From: Pagrus major
Taxonomy: Eukaryota > Chordata > Actinopteri > Spariformes > Sparidae
Direction of reading: 5' to 3'
DNA: 64,000 bases
NCBI RefSeq assembly: GCF_040436345.1
Contig: NC_133215.1
Span: forward strand, 35,639,306-35,703,305
Positions 13,331 to 51,163 of the stretch are shown here, piece by piece (the first letter of the stretch is position 1; every line of letters begins with the position of its first letter). A program made the translations under genes and the position numbers. The notes beneath the pieces are model-generated. The model ran no database searches, was not told the origin of the DNA, and worked only from the letters and a program-made list of their open reading frames with translations.

Positions 13331-14249
13331 TTACAGTGATTTCCAATTGCTAACACACTAAAATGACATGCATAGCACAAATATTTAAACTGACACACAG
13401 GGAGCAAAACCTCTTCTCAAGTCTCCAAAACTTTAAACACATTTTCTGCTTTACACACATTTTGCTATTCAAAATGGCACTTCTTAAATGCACAGAACAC
13501 GGCTCTCTGCATAAGCCACAACAATCTGAAATAAAGTCACGTTTGCCATTTCAAAACACTGCCATTCAAAATGACACTACATGAGCTAATTGGCCAATAT
13601 ATGTGCCACCTAGCCAAACAATTGTAGCGATGGATAAGGCACTCAAGGCGCTTCTTCCCTCGATGTCTGGCAAGGGAAGATATTGCCTGTGATGTGGACG
13701 AAGCGTTGTGGCCAGACCCAGCTGTCCGGCAAGATGCTGCCTAAATTTTTTTCTTGCCTCTTTTTTTTCTATATTTTTTCTGCACATTTTTTCTGCAATT
13801 TTCTTTTTCAGTTTACTGTTTTGTGAGCATATTTTTGTTCACTCCAATGTAAATATATCTGCTGTGCATATGTTGCGCTGACTTGTTTGGTGAAAAATAA
13901 AAAAAATAAATGTTTCAACAGCATGTGTGTGTATCTGCAAATATTTCTGTGCATGTGAACAATCTGAAGAATTCTCTACAATTTGAACTATTTTAGTATT
14001 ATGGCAAAGCATACTAATGATGAGAGTGCTTTTCATTATGCCCAACAGTGTGTAGTTGGTTAGACAAAAATCTGGTAATATGAATGAAGTGTGTGCCACT
14101 TGGTGCAAAAGTTTGATTTTGATAATGCTATATGTAGTTTTGGTTGCAGTGCTTCATTTTGCAGGATATATGAGTATTTTGCAGTTTGGGTGTGTGTGAA
14201 ACCAGCCTAGTTTGCAAAATTGGGTTTTAGCAATTGGAAAAAACTGTAA
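13331..14249. mobile_element. Non-autonomous DNA transposon with TTACAGT...CCAATTGCTAA ends
   Basis: The left end TTACAGTGATTTCCAATTGC and the reverse complement of the right end (TTACAGTTTTTTCCAATTGC) agree over about 22 bases, ending in GCTAA on both sides. The outer TA or TTA is compatible with a mariner- or PIF-type target duplication. About 0.92 kb with no intact transposase. It lies immediately upstream of the first coding exon of pold4. Confidence 0.75.
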
Positions 14250-14318
14250 GCCCCGTGATCAGTAATGTAAAGCCTACAGTAAAGTCTATGTGTGTTTGCA
14301 TGTTCTAGATCAGTCAGC

Positions 14319-17300
14319 ATGACAACCAAGCACGGGCTGATAACTGATTCCTTCAAGGTGGTGAGGAAAGCAAGGAGAGGTGGTAAACGAGAGAAGAGGC
14401 CTTCTCCTCCTCCACCACAGAGAGGTGAGCAGTGTTTGTAGTGGTCATGTTTCAGCTGGGTTCTGCATTGTTTTTAATCTGCACTCTGTGGAACAGAAAT
14501 TCATTGTTTGCAGCATCACCTAAGTCAAAAACAGTCAATGAACTACAAATCCCAGCATTATAGATTCTGAAACAGCAAAAAGAAATGTTATATTCATAAT
14601 TTCAGATATATTTTTCATATTTTACTTGGTGTTACCTTCAGTTCCAGGTCCATATTGTATGTACCCTGTAAAATTCTTGATGTCATAGTATATTAATAAT
14701 GCACTGTTTACTTACTTTGGAGGTTACTGAAAATTGTTGGTTAGTAGAAGTATTGTAGTATTTTTTGTTGGAAAAAAGTGTTTGTGAAATAAAGAAGAAT
14801 GTTTGATGTATAATTTTAAATTGAATTTTATTTTCGTTGATTTCAGTTGAATATAATCAATGTCAGACCAGCAGTCGAGTTCTCTGACACTAAATAGTTG
14901 TGATTGAATTCTGTCTTGGAGCAGAGGCTGAAACTGAAACGGTCCGAGAGAAGGAGCTGCAGAAGCTCAGACAGTTTGATCTGGACTGGAGATTTGGGCC
15001 CTGCACAGGTAACATTCCTACACATGCACACATTGTAAAGTACAGTATCTGGTTTTGGCATAAAAATATAATTCACTGGTTTGAATTTGTGTACAGGATA
15101 AGAATCTCTGAGTAGTCAAAGTTGTCTACATGCTTCAACGGTGCCTCTTCCTGTTTTGGTTGTGCAATGGCAGATGCAATTCCTTTGTGCCGTATTACTT
15201 TGACCTTTATTTTTCTTTGAAAAATTTAACCCATTGGCCAACTGAATAGCATAGTAAAAGTGAGGTCTATAGGGAACTAATCTATATGTGGACAGTATCA
15301 TTGCTCTATAGCCATTATGCTGTGCAATCAGTATTTACTTCAGGATGATAAAAGAAAGCAAAAAAGTTGTGTTTTGCAAGATTTACAAGCTTCACTGTTG
15401 GGTTCAGCCTTCCTGCTGACGTCAGCCTTGTTTCCATCCACAACAGGCAGCTGCTAGCTACTTGTCCAGTACCAAATGACTGACAACAAAGTTAGCTGCA
15501 AGAATATTAGACTTGCAATTAAATGCTCAAGTTGCTCTGTGTCAGTTGAATGTTTTATGTTTGCGAATACGTTCAACATGTCAACTTTATACAGTGATAA
15601 TGTGTCAGACGTGTTTACAACTTGTTCTGTAGGCCAAAACACATCTGGGTCGTATGGTACATTATTTTCCTTTGAACAAACTTGCGATGTACAGTGAGTA
15701 AAATTTTAAAAAATATTTTAAAAAATTGCCAACACAACCGACAGACTGCAGGCGGAACCAAAACACAATAAAACTTTTGTTTTCACTGGTGTGGGGGCAT
15801 TTTCGATACTGAGCGAATGAAAAGGACGGACATCCAATCTGCAAAACTTGCCAAAAAGAAGGTCTAACACCTCATATTTACTTCATTATTTGATTACTAT
15901 ATGATTTCTTTTTTGAAAGACAAAAAACGTTAAAACTAAGGCCAACAAAATCATATTGTGGGGTCAAAATACAACAATGATTTTTTTTTAAAAGAAATGA
16001 TTGCATTATAATCATAAAACCAGGATTTTTCTATCAAAATATATAATTGTTGCATCCTTAATCACAACTACAACCAGCCTGACTCGAGTGACTCAAAAAG
16101 GTCAGCTGAACTCCAAGCTGTAAAGGTTCATGCTTCACAAATCTGTGATGTCATGTTTTTTACAGTCCGTGTTTCCTCCACTGACATCTTGGTGCACAAA
16201 GCAGTGTTGTTGCAGTTTTCCTGCATTACTTTGTGATCTGCTCTGTCTGAGAAAGGAAAAGTTGTAGTGGTGTTAAAACACAGAATCATCTCCTCACATC
16301 ACCTTTCTCTTTCAGGTATCAGCAGGCTGCAGAGATGGGAGAGAGCAAAACTTCATGGTCTGAACCCACCTGAGGAGATCAGATGGCTGTTGTCGCAAAC
16401 ACACACTGACTCCGAGTACAACCTGAGGTAACATACACACACACACAGCATTTTTCCATTACATCTGCCGGGTCTGGCTCAACTCAGTTTGACTTGCATT
16501 TCCATTACAACAGGGCTACCTGCTTGAAGGTTTGTCTTCAACTAATGAAGTGCTTCTCTTGTGTAGTGGACAAAGGAGCAGCTGTAATCAGTCCTCCTCC
16601 TCACAGTACTGTCAAAAAGTCCCCCTCCAAAGCTTTATTAATTCAGTGGCAAACACGTTTCATTTCCTATAAATTCTTCACAATAGAAATCCTCCGTTAT
16701 TTATTCATTTAAAAATCTTTTGATATGAAGCAGCAAAATGAGGAAATGCTGGGTTTTCACAAGCAGTAACTTAACATGACACAACATGTAAGGTTTGCAT
16801 GGTAGAGCAAGAGTGAGTGAGTGAGCAGTGAGTGTGTGACATTGTGCAGCAGAGTGACTCGAGAAAAAGGGCAGTTAGCAGTAGGTTTGTAGTTTAGCAG
16901 TAACCTAAATGTAGTCTCCCTGTGTCATTACTACTGAAAGTGAAGCGGTGAAGCAGTAGCCCCATTCACACTGCTCTTTGAGTGCAGGGATCCTGCACCA
17001 ATTCTCCGCATCCTCCACCGTGTGAAAGTCTCAGATGCAGTGAGGGGTGAAATTTAGCTGCACCTCTGATGTGCCTCAGGAGGTAGTATCAGAGGTAGCA
17101 TCAGAGGTAGTATCAGAGGTAGTATCAGAGGTAGCATCAGACGTAGTATCAGAGGTAGTATCAGAGGTAGCATCAGACGTAGTATCAGAGGTAGTATCGG
17201 AGGTAGCATCAGAGGTAGCATCAGAGGTAGTATCAGAGGTAGCATCGGAGGTAGTATCGGAGGTAGCATCGGAGGTAGTATCAGAGGTAGCATCAGAGGT

Positions 17301-20300
17301 AGCATCAGAGGTAGCATCAGACGTAGTATCAGAGGTAGTATCAGAGGTAGCATCAGAGGTAGCATCAGAGGTAGTATCAGAGGTAGCATCAGAGGTAGCA
17401 TCAGAGGTAGCATCAGAGGTAGCATCAGAGGTAGTATCAGAGGTAGCATCAGAGGTAGCATCAGAGGTAGTATCAGAGGTAGCATCAGAGGTAGCATCAG
17501 AGGTAGCATCAGAGGTAGTATCAGAGGTAGTATCAGAGGTAGCATCAGAGGTAGCATCAGAGGTAGCATCAGAGGTAGCATCAGAGATAGCATCAGAGGT
17601 AGCATCAGAGGTAGTACGGTTTATTAGCGGCCAAGCGTGACCTATTCATATGTGCGTGCGTGCGTGCGCACCCGAGAGAGGCAGCAGGTGGAGGGGCTAA
17701 CTGGCAGAGATGAGAGATGGTGAAACGCGATTTTTTTGTTTTTTTTTAAAAAGTGACCAACTCCTCCGTTTGGCTTTCAGCCATGGCTCTGTATGCGGCT
17801 ACCGCTACACACATAAACAAGGAGGCCGGTAAGAAAGCGCGTCACTGCCCGTAATTCGCTATGATTGGTCGGTCAGGTTGACGACGTAATACGTTTGGTG
17901 CGTCGGTGCATCAGCATAGAACTGCAATTTATAGACTTTGCCCAAGACGATCCTGCGATCTCTGCACTTTGGCAGATCGTCTACACATTCTAATCCTTCA
18001 CGATCTAATATCGTCAAATCGCACACCCCTACATCAGAGGTAGCATCAGAGGTAGCATCGGAGGTAGTATCGGAGGTAGCATCGGAGGTAGCATCGGAGG
18101 TAGCATCGGAGGTAGTATCAGAGGCGCATTATTGGCAAACAGAACCTGTGTGAGTGGATAAGCCAGCGGTGCGGAGTGGGGGCGTGTCGGTCTGACAGTC
18201 TGATAACTAAACAGATCCATCACTCAACAAAATAAAGAGAAATGTCCCACAAAGCAACGTTACAGGACCAAACAACAGTAACATAGTAACTGGTAGTGTC
18301 TGTGGCAACTTATGTGAGGAAAAAAATACCGCAGTTATACGTGGAGAAGTGTCTGTCATCCTGTCTGTCCTACCGACTCTTCGTCACATTTCTGCCCGAA
18401 TAACAGCATCTGTCCCCGGCAAAAACTTTAACTCACCATGTGTTTGTCTCCTTCCACTATTGTGTTGTTGTAGTTACTGTCTCACGGTGACGGTCAGCCC
18501 TCCCGACCGAGACTTCAGTGAACTTTCCCCCAGAAAACAGCTCCCCCCCCCCGTGAGTGAGAGAGTCAGACAGCGTCCTGTTTACTAATGGCGATTATGT
18601 AATTATGTAATTTAGAGCGAAAAACGTGACTTTGTCACTTTCCAGGATGTTTGGTGGGTCAGGATCTCAATCACAACACATTATAACAGCATCCATATAA
18701 TTATAAACAGTCAGTGGGTACATGTTTAGATTAACAGGAGGACGCCGGGGGAAACACATTGAAAAAACCACACAGACGTCATCATCATGACGTGTACCTT
18801 CACGCCTCTTTTGGATCAGCAGTGCCGGCGTGCTGTATGAATTGACACACTGGTTCGTCTTTACGCCAGAGCTGCTTGGCTCTGTGTGAACAAACAACGG
18901 TGGAGAATTTGCGAACCGCCGCTGCTGAGATAATGCGGCGACTCTGCGTGAAAAGGGCTATTAACAACTTCGGCTGAGGAGGAAAACACACATCCCCTGT
19001 TCCCCTGTCCTGGAACTCCTATACTCAATATGTTATCATCTATGTAAATCAGAGGAATCAGGTTATTGCAATAGACACATTTAGTGGTCTTGATCACCAC
19101 TGTGTTAAATGGTGTCTCCTTTTATTTTATTTGTATACATGGCTAAGAACTCAGGTCTCCCTAATTTAGCCTGGTCATGGAAACCAGATTTCCTCTGTAC
19201 CTAACCTTATACTGCTTTTCCACCAAAATTAGCAGGTCTACACAGGTTTTTAAAATGCGGGTCAACCCATTCCCACTTCCCACAGGCAAAGCAGCCCGTC
19301 TGTGATTTCTTTCTGCGTTGCATTGTACGTTACTGAAGTCCCCTTTTTACATCACGAATGTGCTGGAAACAGTTGAAACAGAAGAGAAAACAACAACAGA
19401 CCCATTGTGAAAGAAGCGTCTGTAAAACGATGGAACCATTATTTTGAGCGTCTCAACCTCTGCAAAAAGACTTGTTTCACTGTCAGAATTTGAGCCAGTC
19501 GGGCCAATAACATTTGGAAAGTCTAGAAGAGCCGCACAAGTAAATCATTTTATCTCCATTCAAGTTAGCTGGGCACTAAACTGGAAGTTAGCCAGTTCGG
19601 TAGGCAATCCAGGTTTTTTTCACAGCGAGGAAGTCGAGGTTTTTTGGCTTCAAAACACCACTGAGCAGCTTTCATAGGAATGAACGTGCTCCATCTCAAA
19701 CACTGTGTCCAGTGATAAAACGTCCTTGGATAGATGCATCCCAAATTCCTTCCTTATTTACTCGCTGCCACCAGATGTTGATGACGCATCATCACTTTGC
19801 GCAGCGGAATTTGGCCTATTGACCCGGGTCTTAGTTTAGCTCAAAGCCGAGCCGGGTCTACCTGAAAAACCTGGGTCTACTGCAGAGTCAACTGACCCGG
19901 GTATAAATGCTGGGAGTGGGATTTTTGACCGGTGGAAAAGGGTTATTAATTATATCATTTCACTGCAGGTTACTTGAGTGCATGTAACCTCATTTGATGA
20001 CACTTTAATGCCCTCAAGTTAGTTTGTAATAACTTTACCTACCGCAGAGACAGAAGTAGTGCCACACTAATAAGGTTTGCACAGAAATGACACAACAGCT
20101 GTTTGGCTGATCTATATCAGGAAGCTGATTTGGTTGTGAGCAGCTTTGCATGGAAATGCTTCTGTAAAGGCCCAGGGTCACAACTTACATGACAGTCACA
20201 TTTTGTAAGTCCCATTCTGTGCAACATATCAACAATATGATTACAACATTGCTCATATGAGAAAATGTACATTACAGTATCATTTATTATGACCCTGGGT

Positions 20301-20861
20301 TTCATACAAATTATAGTATAACTCATTTCTCTTCAATATGACCTCAAATTGTATCAACACAGCTCACATATCAATGACCTCATAAATTCATTATGTTAAC
20401 TAAAAGGACACCAGTTATATTCAGGGTTGCAACAGTGTTACATTTTCACTTTATGAATACCATCTCAGACCATATTTCACAATTATTATTATCAGTTACA
20501 ATGACCCTTAAAGGAAAAGTTCACCCAAAAATGAAAATTCAGTCATTATCTACTCACCCTTATACCAATTGTAAGTCTATGAAAAGGGGACTATCATTTA
20601 AACATTGTGCATTCTGTATTACTGTAGGAAAGCAAATTAATCAACTTGTAAATGTGTAAGTCAGTCTTGGGTGAACTCCACTGGTAAATAATGTTCCCCT
20701 AATTCATCAGCTGAGATACATGGCAGACACTGTCACTGTGGGAAGATATTTAGCCCTTACTCTTGCAGATGCTGCTTTTGATTTGATTTGAGATTGTCTC
20801 AGTTTGTTGGTAATGACTGTGTTCTTTGTCTTTCAGCCTATGGAGCGAATATCCTTTGTGA
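14319..20861 (+). CDS. pold4: DNA polymerase delta subunit 4 (p12)
   Basis: Smallest subunit of nuclear replicative DNA polymerase delta; it stabilises the complex and binds PCNA. Coding exons 14319-14424, 14925-15008, 16316-16427 and 20837-20861 join in frame to 108 aa (human p12 is 107). The N terminus has [11 protein letters not shown], a PCNA-interacting motif of the p12 type. Its TD and the basic residue at +4 fit the PIP-degron pattern that in human p12 directs CRL4-Cdt2 degradation after DNA damage. A basic, proline-rich linker follows ([17 protein letters not shown]). The conserved core is [19 protein letters not shown], then [13 protein letters not shown] and the terminal SLWSEYPL, matching the family end (SLWHLYPL in human). 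The ATG follows a splice acceptor by ten bases, so the 5' leader is spliced. Intron 3 (4.4 kb) is full of repeats. Confidence 0.97.
15009..16315. other. pold4 intron 2, no gene seen
   Basis: AT-rich intron with no recognisable coding or paired element ends. Possible old repeat sequence near 15400-15480 and 15700-15860 was not classified. Confidence 0.4.
17081..17613. repeat. 12-bp minisatellite, block 1 (about 44 units)
   Basis: Tandem units of GAGGTAGCATCA and GAGGTAGTATCA, with rarer variants ATCGGAG and GACGTAG. Because the unit is four codons long, all frames without a stop stay open: the plus strand reads (SEVA/SEVV)n and the minus strand (LPLM/LPLI)n. It lies inside pold4 intron 3 and is not coding by any other sign. 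Confidence 0.97.
17614..18030. mobile_element. 417-bp segment splitting the minisatellite, with a hAT-like right end
   Basis: The right edge, reverse-complemented, reads TAGGGGTGTGCGATTTGACG, a terminus typical of fish hAT-derived elements. A matching left end is not visible: the left edge instead resembles the flank that follows block 2 (GTTTATTAGCGGCCAA against CATTATTGGCAAA). It may be an insertion plus duplication rather than a clean transposon. Confidence 0.35.
18031..18126. repeat. 12-bp minisatellite, block 2 (8 units)
   Basis: Same unit as block 1, in the same orientation, enriched in the GGAGGTAGCATC variant. It is separated from block 1 by 417 bases. Confidence 0.95.
19214..19941. 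mobile_element. Non-autonomous DNA transposon with CTTTTCCACC ends
   Basis: A perfect 10-bp terminal inverted repeat: CTTTTCCACC at 19215-19224 and its reverse complement at 19931-19940. The subterminal parts carry related ACCCGGGT/ACCTGGGT words. There is no transposase frame. A similar but partial sequence (TTTTTCCATTA with GCCGGGTCTGG) at 16451-16510 may be a relative. Confidence 0.6.
20505..20660. repeat. Dispersed repeat fragment (related to 34676-35160)
   Basis: The stretch from AAAGGAAAAGTTCACCC to ATTCAGTCATTATCTACTCA closely matches 34675-34730, showing a dispersed family with at least two copies in this window. Confidence 0.65.
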
Positions 20862-21128
20862 GGAAGACATTGGAAGGAAGAAAGGAGCGTAGACACCAAC
20901 AAAAGTGGACTTCAATCACAAATGTGTCTCAGAGGGATTTCCATTCTATTCTTAACCTTATAAAACAGGGTTAAAATATCTAAAAGCAGGAATCTCTCCA
21001 ACATACCAACATAGGAGGTTCCCTTTTTCAGGAAGGAGACAGACAAATGACACAACATGTACCTGTGGTTGTTTTGTGTATGTTCTATGATGTTGTCTTC
21101 TACGCAGTAAGCTTTTATTAAAGTTTTT

Positions 21129-21134
21129 AATAAA
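21129..21134 (+). promoter_or_regulatory. pold4 polyadenylation signal
   Basis: AATAAA about 270 bases after the pold4 stop, preceded by ATTAAA at 21117-21122. It is followed by a GT-rich stretch (CGTCTTGTGATGTT), which fits a cleavage site near 21150. Confidence 0.7.
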
Positions 21135-21259
21135 GAAATCTACCAAAACACCGTCTTGTGATGTTATTTACACATTCACATTATTTACTCCCCTCTGGTA
21201 TACAATGTATTACAAGCTACAGCTCTCTGACAGATGGACACCAGGTTGTGTTACACTGT

Positions 21260-22257
21260 AAACCGCATCCAGCGCCCTTCTATTGGTCCGCAGTGTCGTC
21301 AAACACTCATAACCCAACGGTGATTGGTTCGCATGTTGATCTGTTGAGCGACAGCAGACGCACTACTCGTTGATTGGCTGAGAGCTCGGTAGCTGGGATC
21401 AGAGGCGGGTGTATCAGTAGTAAATCTACCAATGGGCGGGATTTCAGATGAGTCTACACGCTGATTTGTTAATTTGTTCCGTCAGTCTGATTCTTGGGCC
21501 GCTCTTTGGTTTATTCCCACCGTCGGGTTCCTACACTGGCAAATTCCGCTAATCATGTTCATCACGGTGCAGCACGGTCAAGGTAGGCAGAGTTAGTCGC
21601 GATAGTTCAGGAAGTAAGACGACCTGTATTTAAAATAAGCCTAGAAGCGGCTAATGTTAGAAGAAATACAGCTGTCAGCTACCCGTTGGTTGACCATTAA
21701 AAAAGGAATTTTCCAATATACTATGACTGAATCATTGTCATGAAATGTACATTGGGATGATCATGGCATGACATGCAGGATTTATGAAGGGTAAGCCTTT
21801 GCTTTGAAAGGTGGGAGCGGAAGTGTCCGTGTGATTCTCTAGCTTGATTTGATTGGCTGCTGAAGTCTGCAGGCTGAATATTACTGACCCTCCTGCTGCC
21901 AGGATAAGGAGTGATAATACCGCTCTGTCTGGAGAAACTGCTACTCAGCCGTATTTACAGTAATATTTGCCTTAAGTAAGCCTTATTTTTTTTTAACGGA
22001 CATTTTTTCGACTTGGGAAACGCATTCTGTCTCAATGGAAATATTGTCCTGATGATTTTTACTCACGAGCGGCTGTTATGATAGACCTAAGATAGATAGT
22101 CTTTTAAAAACTATTTATTCCAAATATTTCCGCTGCTTTCTTTTCGTTACTGTTTGGTATTAAGTCCAATACGTATGGTGCTGTGATATATCCCGTCTAC
22201 CTAAATCTGAGGGGATAGTGGACAGACGACACACGGGCAGGAACACCAACCGCTCCG
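21260..22257 (+). promoter_or_regulatory. Candidate SERCA promoter and noncoding first exon
   Basis: Four CCAAT boxes in inverted form (ATTGG at 21282, 21323, 21373 and 21852), one direct CCAAT at 21429 and an adjoining GGGCGG at 21434, in sequence richer in CpG than its surroundings. The SERCA start codon lies two bases after a splice acceptor (AG ending 23837). A noncoding exon is therefore expected, and a good donor (CCG then GTAAGC) at 22258 would close it. The whole region begins about 130 bases after the pold4 poly(A) signal. Exact start not determinable. Confidence 0.55.
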
Positions 22258-48782
<26,525 letters not shown>

Positions 48783-51129
48783 TGGGAGAAAGAGAGGATG
48801 GGTGGACTGTGGGGTAAGCACGCAGAGGAAAAGGAAAGAAAAAGGAAAAGCTTAAGAAGAACTGGTGGAATAAAATATGGAGGATTGGTGGATGGAATGT
48901 ATAAGGGTGAGGCGGCTGAAGTGAGAGAGAAACAAGAGACAAGCAAAGATGATAAATGCTCTGCAAAGATGCAAGAATGTAAAAGAGTGAAATATTCAGC
49001 CAACAGACAATCAAGAAAGTGCAGCGCAGTTTGACATCAACTCTTTCTCAATGATAAAAGGTGCTATGTGTAGTTAATAGTCTGTGATCACATGTCATAT
49101 GATTCTCATAGCTCATTTAGACCACTTGTATGAGCTTCCCCTTTTTCAGCTCTAGGGATGCCAGTGTCAGTCAGTTTGTCTCTGACAGGACACCCTGAAA
49201 GCCCCACTCCAGCCTGTTTCTTCCTGTCTAATGGTTAATGTTAATGTTAATGTGTGCTTAATAATCAGGTGTAAACCATTACCATGGCAACCAGACAGCG
49301 TTCTAGCAAGATCAACATCATTAGCATGGAGAGTGATAGCATGGATATTAGCATGGATATTAGCAGCGGCCACGCTAACATAAGTTCATCTTGGGTGTTG
49401 AGGAGCAGCTGCAGAACACCTGTCTGCTCTGAGCACAGCCACTGCCTCTCTCCCTCTGTCTGTCAGCCACACACTATCTACATGCGGCCCCATCGCTTAA
49501 TAGAGCAATTTTGGAAGTAAAGCCTCTACTTGGAGGATAGGATATGACTCTCAGATTCCACTACAGTCATACATCATTGTTCCATTCAAGTCTAAGCACC
49601 AAATAATGAAGGTCAAAAATATTTGGCAAAACAGTGTGGCTCATCAACGTTGTCATTGGAAATAAAAGATATCATAGAAATGCCAAACTACACTGGGGTG
49701 GGGTTTTAAAAGTTGTACATGCCCACCTGCTGACCTTTGCATTCTAAACTATTAGAGATTACATGATAAATATTCGTATGTTAGCATGCTATAATCTGTT
49801 TTTGTATTTTAAAGCAGCTCTGTATTTAGACGTCCTGCCAAATTTGACCCAGGGACACGCAATGTATATTACAATGTATTCATCAATGTTGCATTTATTT
49901 TCCAAAGAGTGAGGTTCCCCTCTCAGAATGATTAATATGACCTTTCTGAGTGCAGGACTGGCTGACACCAGCTAATCATTTGGACCAAAGTTCGGAGTAA
50001 CTTGTAGCTAACTTTAAACTAGTCATATACCAAATCTGGTTGTACTAAAACTTGGAATGTTGCTCTGCAAGATCTGTAACAATGTCCAATCCAACACTAT
50101 CAACAGGAAGTCATTGTAGCGTCACAAGACTCCAAAGTTTTAGGTGGCCAAACAATATAAGTTTGTCTTACCATACTTTGTAAATGTAGTGCTAACTTTA
50201 CTTTGTTCATTTATTAATACACTGTATTCATGTAGTTCAGATTGTAAGGGAAATATAAGATAACCTAATCAACGATATTTAGTGTGAGATTATTGGCATA
50301 ATGTTTTGTAATTTAAATATATCATGTTTTTTGTGAAACATGATTTAGTCTCAGTTCCATAATATTTAAACAGACACAAAAGTGTCAAGGCACATATGGG
50401 TCATTCCAGGCCAATGCACCCAAAATCCAGAACTTCTCCCAGCTCATGTCATGGATTTTCTAAAACAAAAAACATGTTGAAACTTCATTTAAATTCATAG
50501 GATCTTGCAAAATCCTATAGTTTCAAGGAAATGAAAATAATCCTTCTTGGGGAAATCTACAGTCAAAACAACCCCAAAAGTGTGGCACTCAGTTTTTTAT
50601 TCAGGACCAAATAACTACATGTGACAGAACTACATTAATATGACACAGAACCAACATTTGGTTGCAAAAAAGTGAAAACTAGTGGAGACATGAATTTTTT
50701 GAAAATGATGGATTATTGGCATGGGCTGACCCATATGTCAAATATTGTACTTTATAGTCTAAGGGGGTCAAATATTAGCAAACTAACATTAAATCAGTTA
50801 GCTAAGCAAAAGTTTCACCCGGCAATTTACTGGGTGTAAAACGTAAAGTTACAGCAAGGCTTTGACAACACTGACCTTAGGAAGCAGCACTTCAACATAA
50901 AGAAACAACGACTACATAACCTGCTGTGTAGCAGAAACATGTTTTTTCTTTTGGTTTTGTTTTTTTGTTTTTTTTGTGTGTAACTTGTCTTGACCCCAGG
51001 TTAGAAACGTGGTGTGGAGTTATTAGAGTGATTAAACTGAGTACACATAGCACCTTTTAAATGAAAATTCCTGCTTGAAAATGAGTGGATTAGATAGAAG
51101 AAGGAGAAAAGCTTTGAGTGATCCAGAAT

Positions 51130-51163
<34 letters not shown>

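Larger units (their letters stand above)
16958..18963. mobile_element. Possible 2-kb non-autonomous DNA transposon carrying the minisatellite
   Basis: The left boundary TAGCCCCATTCACACTG and the reverse complement of the right boundary (TAGCCCTTTTCACGCAG) form an imperfect inverted repeat. The interior shows no transposase but contains the 12-bp array. The TIR match is short, so the element boundary is tentative. Confidence 0.4.

Noticed and set aside
17047..17640. 197-residue plus-strand frame of SEVA/SEVV repeats (and the minus-strand LPLM frame)
   Set aside because: Entirely a 12-bp tandem repeat; openness on both strands follows from the unit length. It sits in a pold4 intron with no conserved flanks or splice support.
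21555..21583. Short ATG exon-like piece (MFITVQHGQ then a GTAGGC donor) near the SERCA promoter
   Set aside because: Nine codons with no family match and no partner exon; more likely 5' leader sequence.
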